64,000 bases of DNA from Procambarus clarkii (Eukaryota > Arthropoda > Malacostraca > Decapoda > Cambaridae). How positions within the stretch are numbered: the first letter of the stretch is position 1; every line of letters starts with the position of its first letter. Where the stretch lies: NCBI RefSeq assembly GCF_040958095.1, contig NC_091152.1:17581796-17645795 (forward strand). Reading direction: 5' to 3'. Position numbers and translations under genes: made by a program. Positions 22,776-34,800 of the stretch are shown in pieces. The notes under the pieces were generated by a model that did not search any database, was not told the origin of the DNA, and saw only the letters and a program-made list of their open reading frames with translations.

Positions 22776-22943
22776 GGTGGCAGCGTTCCACAGGGCAGTG
22801 TGCTTGGACCCCTGCTGCGGATAGTCTATTTCAACGATCTGCTTCATCTCTTTCTTCAAGCTCAAGCTTATGCTGATGACTATACACTAACCTCCTTCTT
22901 CGCGTTACGTGCAGATGGCATGAAGGTTTTCTCCTCTCCATGA
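22776..22943 (+). pseudogene. Reverse transcriptase fragment (LINE), RT palm
   Basis: The plus frame starting at 22776 reads GGSVPQGSVLGPLL, then VYFNDLL and QAYADDYTLTS before a TGA at 22941. VPQGSVLGP and the catalytic YADD box are diagnostic of the reverse transcriptase palm of non-LTR retrotransposons. Only about 55 codons remain, with no start and no thumb domain, so it is a relic. The YADD box is intact and differs from the FADD-type boxes of LINE-A and LINE-C, so it comes from another family. It begins about 20 bp after the 64-bp array ends. Confidence 0.85.
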
Positions 22944-23467
22944 CTGCTCGACTGGAGATGTTGGGAGACGTGGCGCTCACAGTTTTTTTATTTTTTCCTA
23001 CCACAGACGTGGCCACACAGACGTGGCCACAATGCTAACCAGCATATATACATTTTCTTCTGTCCTCCATGGACAGGGTTAGAGATGTGTTAAACATATA
23101 GTTCAAGGGTTTATTGAACACTCAACCACAGAAGGTGATTCGGTGCTTTTAAAATGCTAAGCTAACCTACATACGTAAATACATAGATACACAGATTTAC
23201 GTATGCTCTACATAAAGTGTTAGATGTGTCTTTTACATAGTGTCATTAATGTACATTCACAAAGGTGAAATGTAATTCTGATCAGCTTCCATATATACTT
23301 ATACACATACATATACATACACATACACACACATGCATTCACATACATTTGTCTCTTTTACTCTGACAGGGTGAGATAGCCGATAGAGAAACTAGTGTGC
23401 AATTAAGCACTTAATCACTGATTAAGGTGATTAAGGTGCTTTTACAAGCTCAGGTTATATAGTTATA
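22944..23467. other. No gene seen; CA/TA-rich tract
   Basis: Includes an imperfect CATATACA-type simple repeat at about 23298-23350. The rest is unique. Part of it may be the 3' untranslated region of the LINE-I relic that follows. Confidence 0.5.
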
Positions 23468-23630
23468 TCACATACATACATTGTATAATTGATACATTAC
23501 ATTGGTTAATCTTGGATACAAGTCCAATATATCATCAAGTGTTCCAGTACTCATATAGTAATTACAGAGTTCAGCATACCTTAGCCCAGGAGGGCGAAAG
23601 TCAGTCAGTATGGGACATGTCGGAAATCCG
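23468..23630 (-). pseudogene. LINE-I C-terminal fragment
   Basis: The minus strand reads DFRPPGLRYAELCNYYMS then TLDDILDLYPRL. This matches the C-terminal end of the LINE relics at 60527-61258 (DFRPPGLLYHQLCNYF, DDILTIYPKF) and 37870-38031 (ELCNYF, EDILVLHPDF). In the 60.5-61.3 kb relic this end follows a Cys/His knuckle. The rest of the element is absent. Confidence 0.8.
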
Positions 23631-23699
23631 ACACCATTTAATAATATTATACAGGCAGATAATATTGCTGCCATTGTATACACAAGTTAACCCATAGAA

Positions 23700-24633
23700 A
23701 ATGTAACTTGTAGTGGAATTTTCCGTCTATAGAAAACGGGATATCATTACCACATACTATTATAAATTCACCAGCTATTCTGCTGGGAATTATTCTTAAA
23801 TACATTAGTCTTTGGACTTTACCATCCTAAAAACATATCATATAAATTAACTTAATTATCAATATTAAAATAGAGTAAATGTGACCCTTCTATCACTTTC
23901 TGTCATCTGGACAATGTAGACCAGTAGCGTCAGTTGTGAGGGAGTGGTCAGCCATTGTTATTGTCTTAGACCAGAGGCGCACGGGAGCAAATACGGCTCC
24001 TGTTAATTTCTCTTGGACGAAGAGTTATGGAAAGCAAAGGTCTTCTATCATCAACACGCTGTCATCAAATACAAGGAAAGTGTTCTGCCGAAACCCGTTT
24101 ATCTAATCATTTCTGGCCAGTTAAATGTTAGGTAGATAAGGGCGAGCCGGTTAGAATGCGAAATCGCCTCATACAAAAGGTAATTAAGCCTTGGTCTTTA
24201 TGGTTCAATGTACAGTGTTTTCTCTGATATAGCTGTCATATATTAGGATTCTGGCTTTATAGCAAGCGCCCTTTTGACAGGTCAAGACGAGGAAGCATGC
24301 TTTGTGCATCAGTTACCAGGGTGATGGAGCAGCCTCACACGAGGAAAATTTGGTGTCTACACCCTAGTTATACCTGGTGGACTAAGGCCTGCTGTACAAA
24401 TAAGATAAGGAACCTCTTCAATGTATGTAGTCTAATACTGTAGTTTGATTGGCTGCATATATATAAATTCAATATAAACCCCCCTAATGTGTAGAGGATC
24501 GATTTGTGAGATTATTGCAGAAATACAGTCCACTTAACATCATACAAATTGCTATCGAAATATATAAATTAATGTAAATATAAATTCTATATAAATTCAT
24601 ATAAATTAAAATATATAAATCTCACAGGTCGCT
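23700..24633. other. No gene seen
   Basis: AT-rich unique sequence without a domain-bearing frame or recognisable repeat. Confidence 0.6.
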
Positions 24634-25759
24634 TCCCACAGGCGGTAGTGTACCCAATACCCATCCCATGGACGGAAATGTACCCATCCCGTGGGCGGTA
24701 GTGTACCCATCCCGTGGGTGGTAGTGTACCCATCCCGTGGGTGGTAGTGTACCCATCCCGTGGGTGGTAGTGTACCCATCCCGTGGGCGGTAGTGTACCC
24801 ATCCCATGGGTGGTAGTGTACCCATCCCGTGGGCGGTAGTGTACCCATCCCGTGGGCGGTAGTGTACCCATCCCGTGGGTGGTAGTGTACCCATCCCGTG
24901 GGCGGTAGTGTACCCATCCCGTGGGTGGTAGTGTACCCATCCCGTGGGCGGTAGTGTACCCATCCCGTGGGTGGTAGTGTACCCATCCCGTGGGCGGTAG
25001 TGTACCCATCCCATGGGCGGAAGTGTACCCATCCCGTGGGTGGTAGTGTACCCATCCCGTGGGTGGTAGTGTACCCAATACCCATCCCGTGGGCGGTAGT
25101 GTACCCATCCCGTGGGCGGAAGTGTACCCAATACCCATCCCATGGGCGGAAATGTACCCATCCCGTGGGCGGTAGTGTACCCATCCCGTGGGCGGTAGTG
25201 TACCCATCCCGTGGGTGGTAGTGTACCCATCCCGTGGGTGGTAGTGTACCCATCCCATGGGCGGTAGTGTACCCATCCCGTGGGCGGAAGTGTACCCAAT
25301 ACCCATCCCATGGGCGGAAATGTACCCATCCCGTGGGCGGTAGTGTACCCATCCCGTGGGTGGTAGTGTACCCATCCCGTGGGTGGTAGTGTACCCATCC
25401 CGTGGGTGGTAGTGTACCCATCCCGTGGGCGGTAGTGTACCCATCCCGTGGGCGGTAGTGTACCCATCCCATGGGCGGTAGTGTACCCATCCCGTGGGCG
25501 GTAGTGTACCCATCCCGTGGGTGGTAGTGTACCCATCCCGTGGGTGGTAGTGTACCCATCCCGTGGGCGGTAGTGTACCCATCCCGTGGATGGTAGTGTA
25601 CCCATCCCGTGGGTGGTAGTGTACCCATCCCGTGGATGGTAGTGTACCCATCTCGTGGATGGTAGTGTACCCATCCCGTGGATGGTAGTGTACCCAATAC
25701 CCATCCCGTGGGTGGTAGTGTACCCATCCCGTGGGCGGTAGTGTACCCAATACCCATCG
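24634..25759 (+). repeat. 23-bp minisatellite, about 49 units
   Basis: The unit is GTACCCATCCCGTGGG followed by CGGTAGT. It holds CCCA-TCCCG-TGGG, a stem and loop like the CCCA-TCCTG-TGGG hairpin of the dispersed element at 6795. Variants are GTGGGTGG, CCATGGGC, GGATGG and CGGAAG. A longer form with an extra AATACCC occurs at 24654, 25076, 25129, 25296, 25694 and 25747. Minus-strand frames of up to 402 codons are repeat artefacts. Confidence 0.96.
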
Positions 25760-25773
25760 TGAGCACCGAGTCA

Positions 25774-26156
25774 TAACCACTACCATGTCTGCCAAAATTC
25801 TGTCGGTCGGGTCAAGGCTGTTTTAGCTCTGCCAACCCTCCTCCGAAGCTCCCCGCTTGGCTCCGGCTTCAGCTTGCTTCTCTGCCTCCGAACACAGGAA
25901 AGATGGCCTCAATCACCTAAAATAATTGAATCATGTTTCTGCCTTGATGTCCGCGGCACGGACCACATTGTCCTACCTCCTGGTTCATGGTATATTGCCC
26001 TGGGAATGGTGGTAACCTCAGGAATTTTTCCATCTAAGTTTGTTGATCCAATTGTAATGTGTTTGGGGAGTGTTGACCTTAAAAGCGGCCACCACAACCA
26101 CTTATTGACCAGTCAATACGTACACTTTTGTCCTAGACATATTCCACGACTTGAAT
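25774..26156. other. Unique spacer with an unrecognised 94-codon frame
   Basis: A plus-strand frame from 25874 to 26158 encodes 94 residues with no recognisable domain, signal peptide or splice context. It ends at the first unit of the next array. It could be part of an exon or chance; no function is suggested. Confidence 0.3.
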
Positions 26157-28467
26157 AAACTCTCAGTGTATGTACACCTAGAAGCTGTGTACACCACTCA
26201 GTGTATGTACACCTAGAAGCTGTGTACACCTCTCAGTGTATGTACACCTAGAAGCTGTGTACACCTCTCAGTGTATGTACACCTAGAAGCTGTGTACACC
26301 TCTCAGTGTATGTATACCTAGAAGCTGTGTACACCTCTCAGTGTATGTACACCTAGAAGCTGTGTACACCTCTCAGTGTATGTACACCTAGAAGCTGTGT
26401 GTACCTCTCAGTGTATGTACACCTAGAAGCTGTGTACACCTCTCAGTGTATGTACACCTAGAAGCTGTGTACACCTCTCAGTGTATGTACACCTAGAAGC
26501 TGGGTACACCTCTCAGTGTATGTACACCTAGAAGCTGGGTACACCTCTCAGTGTATGTACACCTAGAAGCTGTGTACACCTCTCAGTGTATGTACACCTA
26601 GAAGCTGTGTACACCTCTCAGTGTATGTACACCTAGAAGCTGTGTACACCTCTCAGTGTATGTACACCTCTCAGTGTATGTACACCTAGAAGTTGTGTAC
26701 ACCTCTCAGTGTATGTACACCTAGAAGCTGTGTACACCTCTCAGTGTATGTACACCTAGAAGCTGTGTACACCTCTCAGTGTATGTACACCTAGAAGCTG
26801 TGTACACCTCTCAGTGTATGTACACCTAGAAGCTGTGTACACCTCTCAGTGTATGTACACCTAGAAGCTGGGTACACCTCTCAGTGTATGTACACCTAGA
26901 AGCTGTGTACACCTCTCAGTGTATGTACACCTAGAAGCTGTGTACACCTCTCAGTGTATGTACACCTAGAAGCTGGGTACACCTCTCAGAGTATGTACAC
27001 CTAGAAGCTGGGTACACCTCTCAGTGTATGTACACCTAGAAGCTGGGTACACCTCTCAGTGTATGTACACCTAGAAGCTGGGTACACCTCTCAGTGTATG
27101 TACACCTAGAAGCTGTGTACACCTCTCAGTGTATGTACACCTAGAAGCTGTGTACACCTCTCAGTGTATGTACACCTAGAAGCTGTGTGTACCTCTCAGT
27201 GTATGTACACCTAGAAGCTGTGTACACCTCTCAGTGTATGTACACCTAGAAGCTGTGTACACCTCTCAGTGTATGTACACCTAGAAGCTGTGTACACCTC
27301 TCAGTGTATGTACACCTAGAAGCTGTGTACACCTCTCAGTGTATGTACACCTAGAAGCTGTGTGTACCTCTCAGTGTATGTACACCTAGAAGCTGGGTAC
27401 ACCTCTCAGTGTATGTACACCTAGAAGCTGTGTACACCTCTCAGTGTATGTACACCTAGAAGCTGTGTACACCTCTCAGTGTATGTACACCTAGAAGCTG
27501 TGTACACCTCTCAGTGTATGTACACCTAGAAGCTGTGTACACCTCTCAGTGTATGTACACCTAGAAGCTGTGTACACCTCTCAGTGTATGTACACCTAGA
27601 AGCTGGGTACACCTCTCAGTGTATGTACACCTAGAAGCTGTGTACACCTCTCAGTGTATGTACACCTAGAAGCTGTGTACACCTCTCAGTGTATGTACAC
27701 CTAGAAGCTGTGTGTACCTCTCAGTGTATGTACACCTAGAAGCTGTGTACACCTCTCAGTGTATGTACACCTAGAAGCTGTGTACACCTCTCAGTGTATG
27801 TACACCTAGAAGCTGGGTACACCTCTCAGTGTATGTACACCTAGAAGCTGTGTACACCTCTCAGTGTATGTACACCTAGAAGCTGGGTACACCTCTCAGT
27901 GTATGTACACCTAGAAGCTGGGTACACCTCTCAGTGTATGTACACCTAGAAGCTGTGTACACCTCTCAGTGTATGTACACCTAGAAGCTGTGTACACCTC
28001 TCAGTGTATGTACACCTAGAAGCTGTGTGTACCTCTCAGTGTATGTACACCTAGAAGCTGTGTACACCTCTCAGTGTATGTACACCTAGAAGCTGGGTAC
28101 ACCTCTCAGTGTATGTACACCTAGAAGCTGTGTACACCTCTCAGTGTATGTTCACCTAGAAGCTGTGTACACCTCTCAGTGTATGTACACCTAGAAGCTG
28201 TGTGTACCTCTCAGTGTATGTACACCTAGAAGCTGTGTACACCTCTCAGTGTATGTACACCTAGAAGCTGTGTACACCTCTCAGTGTATGTACACCTAGA
28301 AGCTGGGTACACCTCTCAGTGTATGTACACCTAGAAGCTGTGTACACCTCTCAGTGTATGTACACCTAGAAGCTGGGTACACCTCTCAGTGTATGTACAC
28401 CTAGAAGCTGTGTACACCTCTCAGTGTATGTACACCTAGAAGCTGTGTACACCTCTCAGTGTATGTA
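26157..28467 (+). repeat. 35-bp minisatellite, about 66 units
   Basis: Units read CTCAGTGTATGTACACCTAG then AAGCTGTGTACACCT. GTGTA-TG-TACAC and GTGTACAC are palindromic. Marker variants are CTGGGTAC and CTGTGTGTACC. The order of these markers around 27601-27881 repeats 490 bp (14 units) later at 28091-28371, which points to segmental duplication inside the array. One unit near 26660 is shortened. Confidence 0.96.
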
Positions 28468-28917
28468 GTGTGTCCCTTCCTCCTCCCCCACCATTACCAC
28501 TCCTTTGTCCCCTTGTCCCCCCCACTATTCTCCATTCCTCTGTCCCCTCACCCCCAACTCCCCCGTCCCCTCGTCCTCCCCACCATTATCCCCTCACCTG
28601 TCCTACCGTCCTCCCCACCATTCCCCTCTCCCTCGTCCGATGCCTTCCCAAATGGTCTGATGTTCCCATCACTGAAATATAAGAAAAATAGTTAAAAAAT
28701 GAAATGAAAATATGAAAAAATAAACAAATAAACTATGCTCACAAAATGAACGGTCTGGTAAACAACACAATACCTAAACAATAGCTCAATTTCAACGCAA
28801 TTCACACAAAATAATTAAATCAAAATGAAAATAAATCAAAATCTATGAAAATTAAAATTATCAATGAAATCAGAAACATTGAAATGGAACTGTAACATAT
28901 TTAGTATAGCATGTGTG
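28468..28917. other. C/T-rich then A-rich low-complexity sequence
   Basis: Positions 28470-28660 are pyrimidine-rich (CCCC and TCC runs). Positions 28680-28900 are AT-rich with many AAAATGAAA words. No gene is seen. Confidence 0.6.
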
Positions 28918-29290
28918 TTGCTCTTACATGCAACAGATGGCGCTGTTTAAAAAAAAAAAAAACATGTTTTTTCCTGTCACAGGTGAGGCATGTATATAGT
29001 AGATATATAAAAAGACGAGCCTATTCGAATGCAAACGTTGTGTAAAAATGTCAAAGCAATCGGTAAAGAGGTTTCGAAGATTTCCCTCACATAAAAAAAC
29101 ATGAAAATCAAAGTTTTTCAGAAAAAGGAAGTTTTTTTTCCCGTCACAGACGTGACATATATAGTAGGTATATAAAAACCTGCTCGGATGTGAATGGAAC
29201 GTTGTGTGAAAATGTCAAAGCAATCGGTGAAGAACTTTCGGATATTAGCGGTTATGCCCAAACGAACATTTCCATATTTATTTATATATA
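28918..29290 (-). repeat. Dispersed repeat X, copy 2
   Basis: Reverse-complement match to 7336-7695, including ATGGCGCTGTTT at its left end, the AATCGGTAAAGAGGTTTCGA segment and the paired half-unit with AATCGGTGAAGAACTTTCGG. It ends in ATTTATTTATATATA. Confidence 0.75.
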
Positions 29291-29400
29291 TTATTATCGT
29301 GGACAATTTTCCACCAACATTATGGCGTAACATGTCTTAGTAATGGTCTAATAAAGCACTTGGACCAGGCATAGCTTTTTATAGAACAAACTAAGCTCTC

Positions 29401-31687
29401 TGAGATACCTGGTTGATGGGGTTCTGGGAGTTCTTCTACTGCCCAAGCCCGGCCCGAGGCCAGGCTTGACTTGTGAGAGTTTGGTCCACCAGGCTGTTGC
29501 TTGGAGCGGCCCGCAGGCCCACATATACCTGGTTGATGGGGTTCTGGGAGTTCTTCTACTGCCCAAGCCCGGCCCGAGGCCAGGCTTGACTTGTGAGAGT
29601 TTGGTCCACCAGGCTGTTGCTTGGAGCGGCCCGCAGGCCCACATATACCTGGTTGATGGGGTTCTGGGAGTTCTTCTACTGCCCAAGCCCGGCCCGAGGC
29701 CAGGCTTGACTTGTGAGAGTTTGGTCCACCAGGCTGTTGCTTGGAGCGGCCCGCAGGCCCACATATACCTGGTTGATGGGGTTCTGGGAGTTCTTCTACT
29801 GCCCAAGCCCGGCCCGAGGCCAGACTTGACTTGTGAGAGTTTGGTCCACCAGGCTGTTGCTTGGAGCGGCCCGCAGGCCCACATATACCTGGTTGATGGG
29901 GTTCTGGGAGTTGTTCTACTGCCCCAAGCCCGGCCCGAGGCCAGGCTTGACTTGTGAGAGTTTGGTCCACCAGGCTGTTGCTTGGAGCGGCCCGCAGGCC
30001 CACATATACCTGGTTGATGGGGTTCTGGGAGTTCTTCTACTGCCCCAAGCCCGGCCCGAGGCCAGGCTTGACTTGTGAGAGTTTGGTCCACCAGGCTGTT
30101 GCTTGGAGCGGCCCGCAGGCCCACATATACCTGGTTGATGGGGTTCTGGGAGTTCTTCTACTGCCCAAGCCCGGCCCGAGGCCAGACTTGACTTGTGAGA
30201 GTTTGGTCCACCAGGCTGTTGCTTGGAGCGGCCCGCAGGCCCACATATACCTGGTTGATGGGGTTCTGGGAGTTCTTCTACTGCCCAAGCCCGGCCCGAG
30301 GCCAGACTTGACTTGTGAGAGTTTGGTCCACCAGGCTGTTGCTTGGAGCTGCCCGCAGGCCCACATATACCTGGTTGATGGGGTTCTGGGAGTTCTTCTA
30401 CTGCCCAAGCCCGGCCCGAGGCCAGACTTGACTTGTGAGAGTTTGGTCCACCAGGCTGTTGCTTGCAGCGGCCCGCAGGCCCACATATACCTGGTTGATG
30501 GGGTTCTGGGAGTTCTTCTACTGCCCAAGCCCGGCCCGAGGCCAGGCTTGACTTGTGAGAGTTTGTTCCACCAGGCTGTTGCTTGGAGCGGCCCGCAGGC
30601 CCACATATACCTGGTTGATGGGGTTCTGGGAGTTCTTCTACTCCCCAAGCCCGGCCCGAGGCCAGGCTTGACTTGTGAGAGTTTGGTCCACCAGGCTGTT
30701 GCTTGGAGCGGCCCGCAGGCCCACATATACCTGGTTGATGGGGTTCTGGGAGTTCTTCTACTCCCCAAGCCCGGCCCGAGGCCAGGCTTGACTTGTGAGA
30801 GTTTGTTCCACCAGGCTGTTGCTTGGAGCGGCCCGCAGGCCCACATATACCTGGTTGATGGGGTTCTGGGAGTTCTTCTACTCCCCAAGCCCGGCCCGAG
30901 GCCAGGCTTGACTTGTGAGAGTTTGGTCCACCAGGCTGTTGCTTGGAGCGGCCCGCAGGCCCACATATACCTGGTTGATGGGGTTCTGGGAGTTCTTCTA
31001 CTCCCCAAGCCCGGCCCGAGGCCAGGCTTGACTTGTGAGAGTTTGTTCCACCAGGCTGTTGCTTGGAGCGGCCCGCAGGCCCACATATACCTGGTTGATG
31101 GGGTTCTGGGAGTTCTTCTACTCCCCAAGCCCGGCCCGAGGCCAGGCTTGACTTGTGAGAGTTTGGTACACCAGGCTGTTGCTTGGAGCGGCCCGCAGGC
31201 CCACATATACCTGGTTGATGGGGTTCTGGGAGTTCTTCTACTGCCCAAGCCCGGCCCGAGGCCAGGCTTGACTTGTGAGAGTTTGGTCCACCAGGCTGTT
31301 GCTTGGAGCGGCCCGCAGGCCCACATATACCTGGTTGATGGGGTTCTGGGAGTTCTTCTACTGCCCAAGCCCGGCCCGAGGCCAGGCTTGACTTGTGAGA
31401 GTTTGGTCCACCAGGCTGTTGCTTGGAGCGGCCCGCAGGCCCACATATACCTGGTTGATGGGGTTCTGGGAGTTCTTCTACTGCCCAAGCCCGGCCCGAG
31501 GCCAGGCTTGACTTGTGAGAGTTTGGTCCACCAGGCTGTTGCTTGGAGCGGCCCGCAGGCCCACATATACCTGGTTGATGGGGTTCTGGGAGTTCTTCTA
31601 CTCCCCAAGCCCGGCCCGAGGCCAGGCTTGACTTGTGAGAGTTTGGTCCACCAGGCTGTTGCTTGGAGCGGCCCGCAGGCCCACATA
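29401..31687 (+). repeat. 120-bp tandem array, about 19 units
   Basis: Each unit begins ATACCTGGTTGATGGGGTTC, has CCAAGCCCGGCCCGAGGCCA and ends GCCCGCAGGCCCACAT. AAGCC-C-GGCC-CGA-GGCC-A-GGCTT forms a hairpin with one mismatch. Some units have CTCCCC for CTGCCC, and GTTTGTTCCA recurs at 240-bp steps (about 30563, 30803 and 31043), a dimeric higher-order pattern. Units at 29920 and 30040 carry an extra C. All six-frame ORFs here are repeat artefacts. Confidence 0.96.
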
Positions 31688-31727
31688 CCCACCACAGCCC
31701 GGTTGGTCCGGTACTCCTTGGAGGAAT
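31688..31727 (+). repeat. Dispersed-element tail continuing the 120-bp unit
   Basis: The last unit does not stop at its repeat boundary but reads on into ACCCACCACAGCCCGGTTGG and then TCCGGTACTCCTTGGAGGAA. I recall this continuation as part of a decapod dispersed repeat, so the array seems to be a tandem expansion of an internal piece of that element. Confidence 0.5.
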
Positions 31728-31830
31728 ATAGTGAATTGGAGATAGTGTCAAATCTGCATATTACGACCATTTCGTGATCACCATTCCAGAAGGCCTACTT
31801 AAAGATACCCGCCTTGGGGTGGATCGCAGT

Positions 31831-34800
31831 GTTCAGATGCTGGTCCTAGTTCAGATGCTGGTACTAGTTCAGATGCTGGTACTAGATCAGATGCTGGTAC
31901 TAGATCAGATGCTGGTACTAGTTCAGATGCTGGTACTAGTTCAGATGCTGGTCCTAGTTCAGATGCTGGTACTAGATCAGATGCTGGTACTAGATCAGAT
32001 GCTGGTACTAGTTCAGATGCTGGTACTAGTTCAGATGCTGGTACTAGATCAGATGCTGGTACTAGATCAGATGTTGGTACTAGTTCAGATGCTGGTACTA
32101 GTTCAGATGCTGGTACTAGTTCAGATGCTGGTACTAGATCAGATGCTGGTACTAGTTCAGATGCTGGTACTAGTTCAGATGCTGGTCCTAGTTCAGATGC
32201 TGGTACTAGATCAGATGTTGGTACTAGTTCAGATGCTGGTACTAGTTCAGATGCTGGTACTAGTTCAGATGCTGGTACTAGATCAGATGCTGGTACTAGT
32301 TCAGATGCTGGTACTAGTTCAGATGCTGGTCCTAGTTCAGATGCTGGTACTAGTTCAGATGCTGGTACTAGTTCAGATGCTGGTACTAGTTCAGATGCTG
32401 GTACTAGTTCAGATGCTGGTACTAGATCAGATGCTGGTACTAGATCAGATGCTGGTACTAGTTCAGATGCTGGTACTAGTTCAGATGCTGGTACTAGATC
32501 AGATGCTGGTACTAGTTCAGATGCTGGTACTAGTTCAGATGCTGGTACTAGTTCAGATGCTGGTACTAGTTCAGATGCTGGTACTAGTTCAGATGCTGGT
32601 ACTAGTTCAGATGTTGGTACTAGATCAGATGCTGGTACTAGTTCAGATGCTGGTACTAGTTCAGATGCTGGTACTAGTTCAGATGCTGGTACTAGATCAG
32701 ATGCTGGTACTAGTTCAGATGTTGGTACTAGATCAGATGCTGGTACTAGTTCAGATGCTGGTACTAGTTCAGATGCTGGTACTAGTTCAGATGCTGGTAC
32801 TAGTTCAGATGCTGGTACTAGATCAGATGCTGGTACTAGATCAGATGCTGGTACTAGTTCAGATGCTGGTACTAGTTCAGATGCTGGTACTAGATCAGAT
32901 GCTGGTACTAGATCAGATGCTGGTACTAGATCAGATGCTGGTACTAGTTCAGATGCTGGTACTAGTTCAGATGCTGGTACTAGATCAGATGTTGGTACTA
33001 GTTCAGATGCTGGTACTAGTTCAGATGCTGGTACTAGTTCAGATGCTGGTACTAGTTCAGATGCTGGTACTAGTTCAGATGCTGGTACTAGATCAGATGC
33101 TGGTACTAGTTCAGATGCTGGTACTAGTTCAGATGCTGGTACTAGTTCAGATGCTGGTACTAGTTCAGATGCTGGTACTAGTTCAGATGCTGGTACTAGT
33201 TCAGATGCTGGTACTAGTTCAGATGCTGGTACTAGTTCAGATGCTGGTACTAGTTCAGATGCTGGTACTAGTTCAGATGCTGGTACTAGTTCAGATGCTG
33301 GTACTAGTTCAGATGCTGGTACTAGATCAGATGCTGGTACTAGTTCAGATGTTGGTACTAGTTCAGATGCTGGTACTAGTTCAGATGCTGGTACTAGATC
33401 AGATGCTGGTACTAGTTCAGATGCTGGTACTAGTTCAGATGCTGGTACTAGTTCAGATGCTGGTACTAGTTCAGATGCTGGTACTAGTTCAGATGCTGGT
33501 ACTAGTTCAGATGCTGGTACTAGTTCAGATGCTGGTACTAGATCAGATGCTGGTACTAGTTCAGATGCTGGTACTAGTTCAGATGCTGGTACTAGTTCAG
33601 ATGCTGGTACTAGTTCAGATGCTGGTACTAGTTCAGATGCTGGTACTAGTTCAGATGCTGGTACTAGTTCAGATGCTGGTACTAGTTCAGATGCTGGTAC
33701 TAGTTCAGATGCTGGTACTAGTTCAGATGCTGGTACTAGATCAGATGCTGGTACTAGTTCAGATGCTGGTACTAGTTCAGATGCTGGTACTAGTTCAGAT
33801 GCTGGTACTAGTTCAGATGCTGGTACTAGTTCAGATGCTGGTACTAGTTCAGATGCTGGTACTAGATTCAGATGCTGGTACTAGTTCAGATGCTGGTACT
33901 AGTTCAGATGCTGGTACTAGTTCAGATGCTGGTACTAGTTCAGATGCTGGTACTAGTTCAGATGCTGGTACTAGTTCAGATGCTGGTACTAGATTCAGAT
34001 GCTGGTACTAGTTCAGATGCTGGTACTAGTTCAGATGCTGGTACTAGTTCAGATGCTGGTACTAGTTCAGATGCTGGTACTAGTTCAGATGCTGGTACTA
34101 GTTCAGATGCTGGTACTAGTTCAGATGCTGGTACTAGATTCAGATGCTGGTACTAGTTCAGATGCTGGTACTAGTTCAGATGCTGGTACTAGTTCAGATG
34201 CTGGTACTAGTTCAGATGCTGGTACTAGTTCAGATGCTGGTACTAGTTCAGATGCTGGTACTAGTTCAGATGCTGGTACTAGTTCAGATGCTGGTACTAG
34301 ATCAGATGCTGGTACTAGTTCAGATGCTGGTACTAGTTCAGATGCTGGTACTAGTTCAGATGTTGGTACTAGTTCAGATGCTGGTACTAGTTCAGATGCT
34401 GGTACTAGATTCAGATGCTGGTACTAGTTCAGATGCTGGTACTAGTTCAGATGCTGGTACTAGTTCAGATGCTGGTACTAGTTCAGATGCTGGTACTAGT
34501 TCAGATGCTGGTACTAGTTCAGATGCTGGTACTAGTTCAGATGCTGGTACTAGATCAGATGCTGGTACTAGTTCAGATGCTGGTACTAGTTCAGATGCTG
34601 GTACTAGTTCAGATGCTGGTACTAGTTCAGATGCTGGTACTAGTTCAGATGCTGGTACTAGTTCAGATGCTGGTACTAGTTCAGATGCTGGTACTAGTTC
34701 AGATGCTGGTACTAGTTCAGATGCTGGTACTAGTTCAGATGTTGGTACTAGTTCAGATGCTGGTACTAGTTCAGATGCTGGTACTAGTTCAGATGCTGGT

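Noticed and set aside
25874-26158. 94-codon host gene or exon
   Set aside because: No recognisable domain, no splice evidence, and the end lies at the first unit of a tandem array. Kept only as an unrecognised frame.
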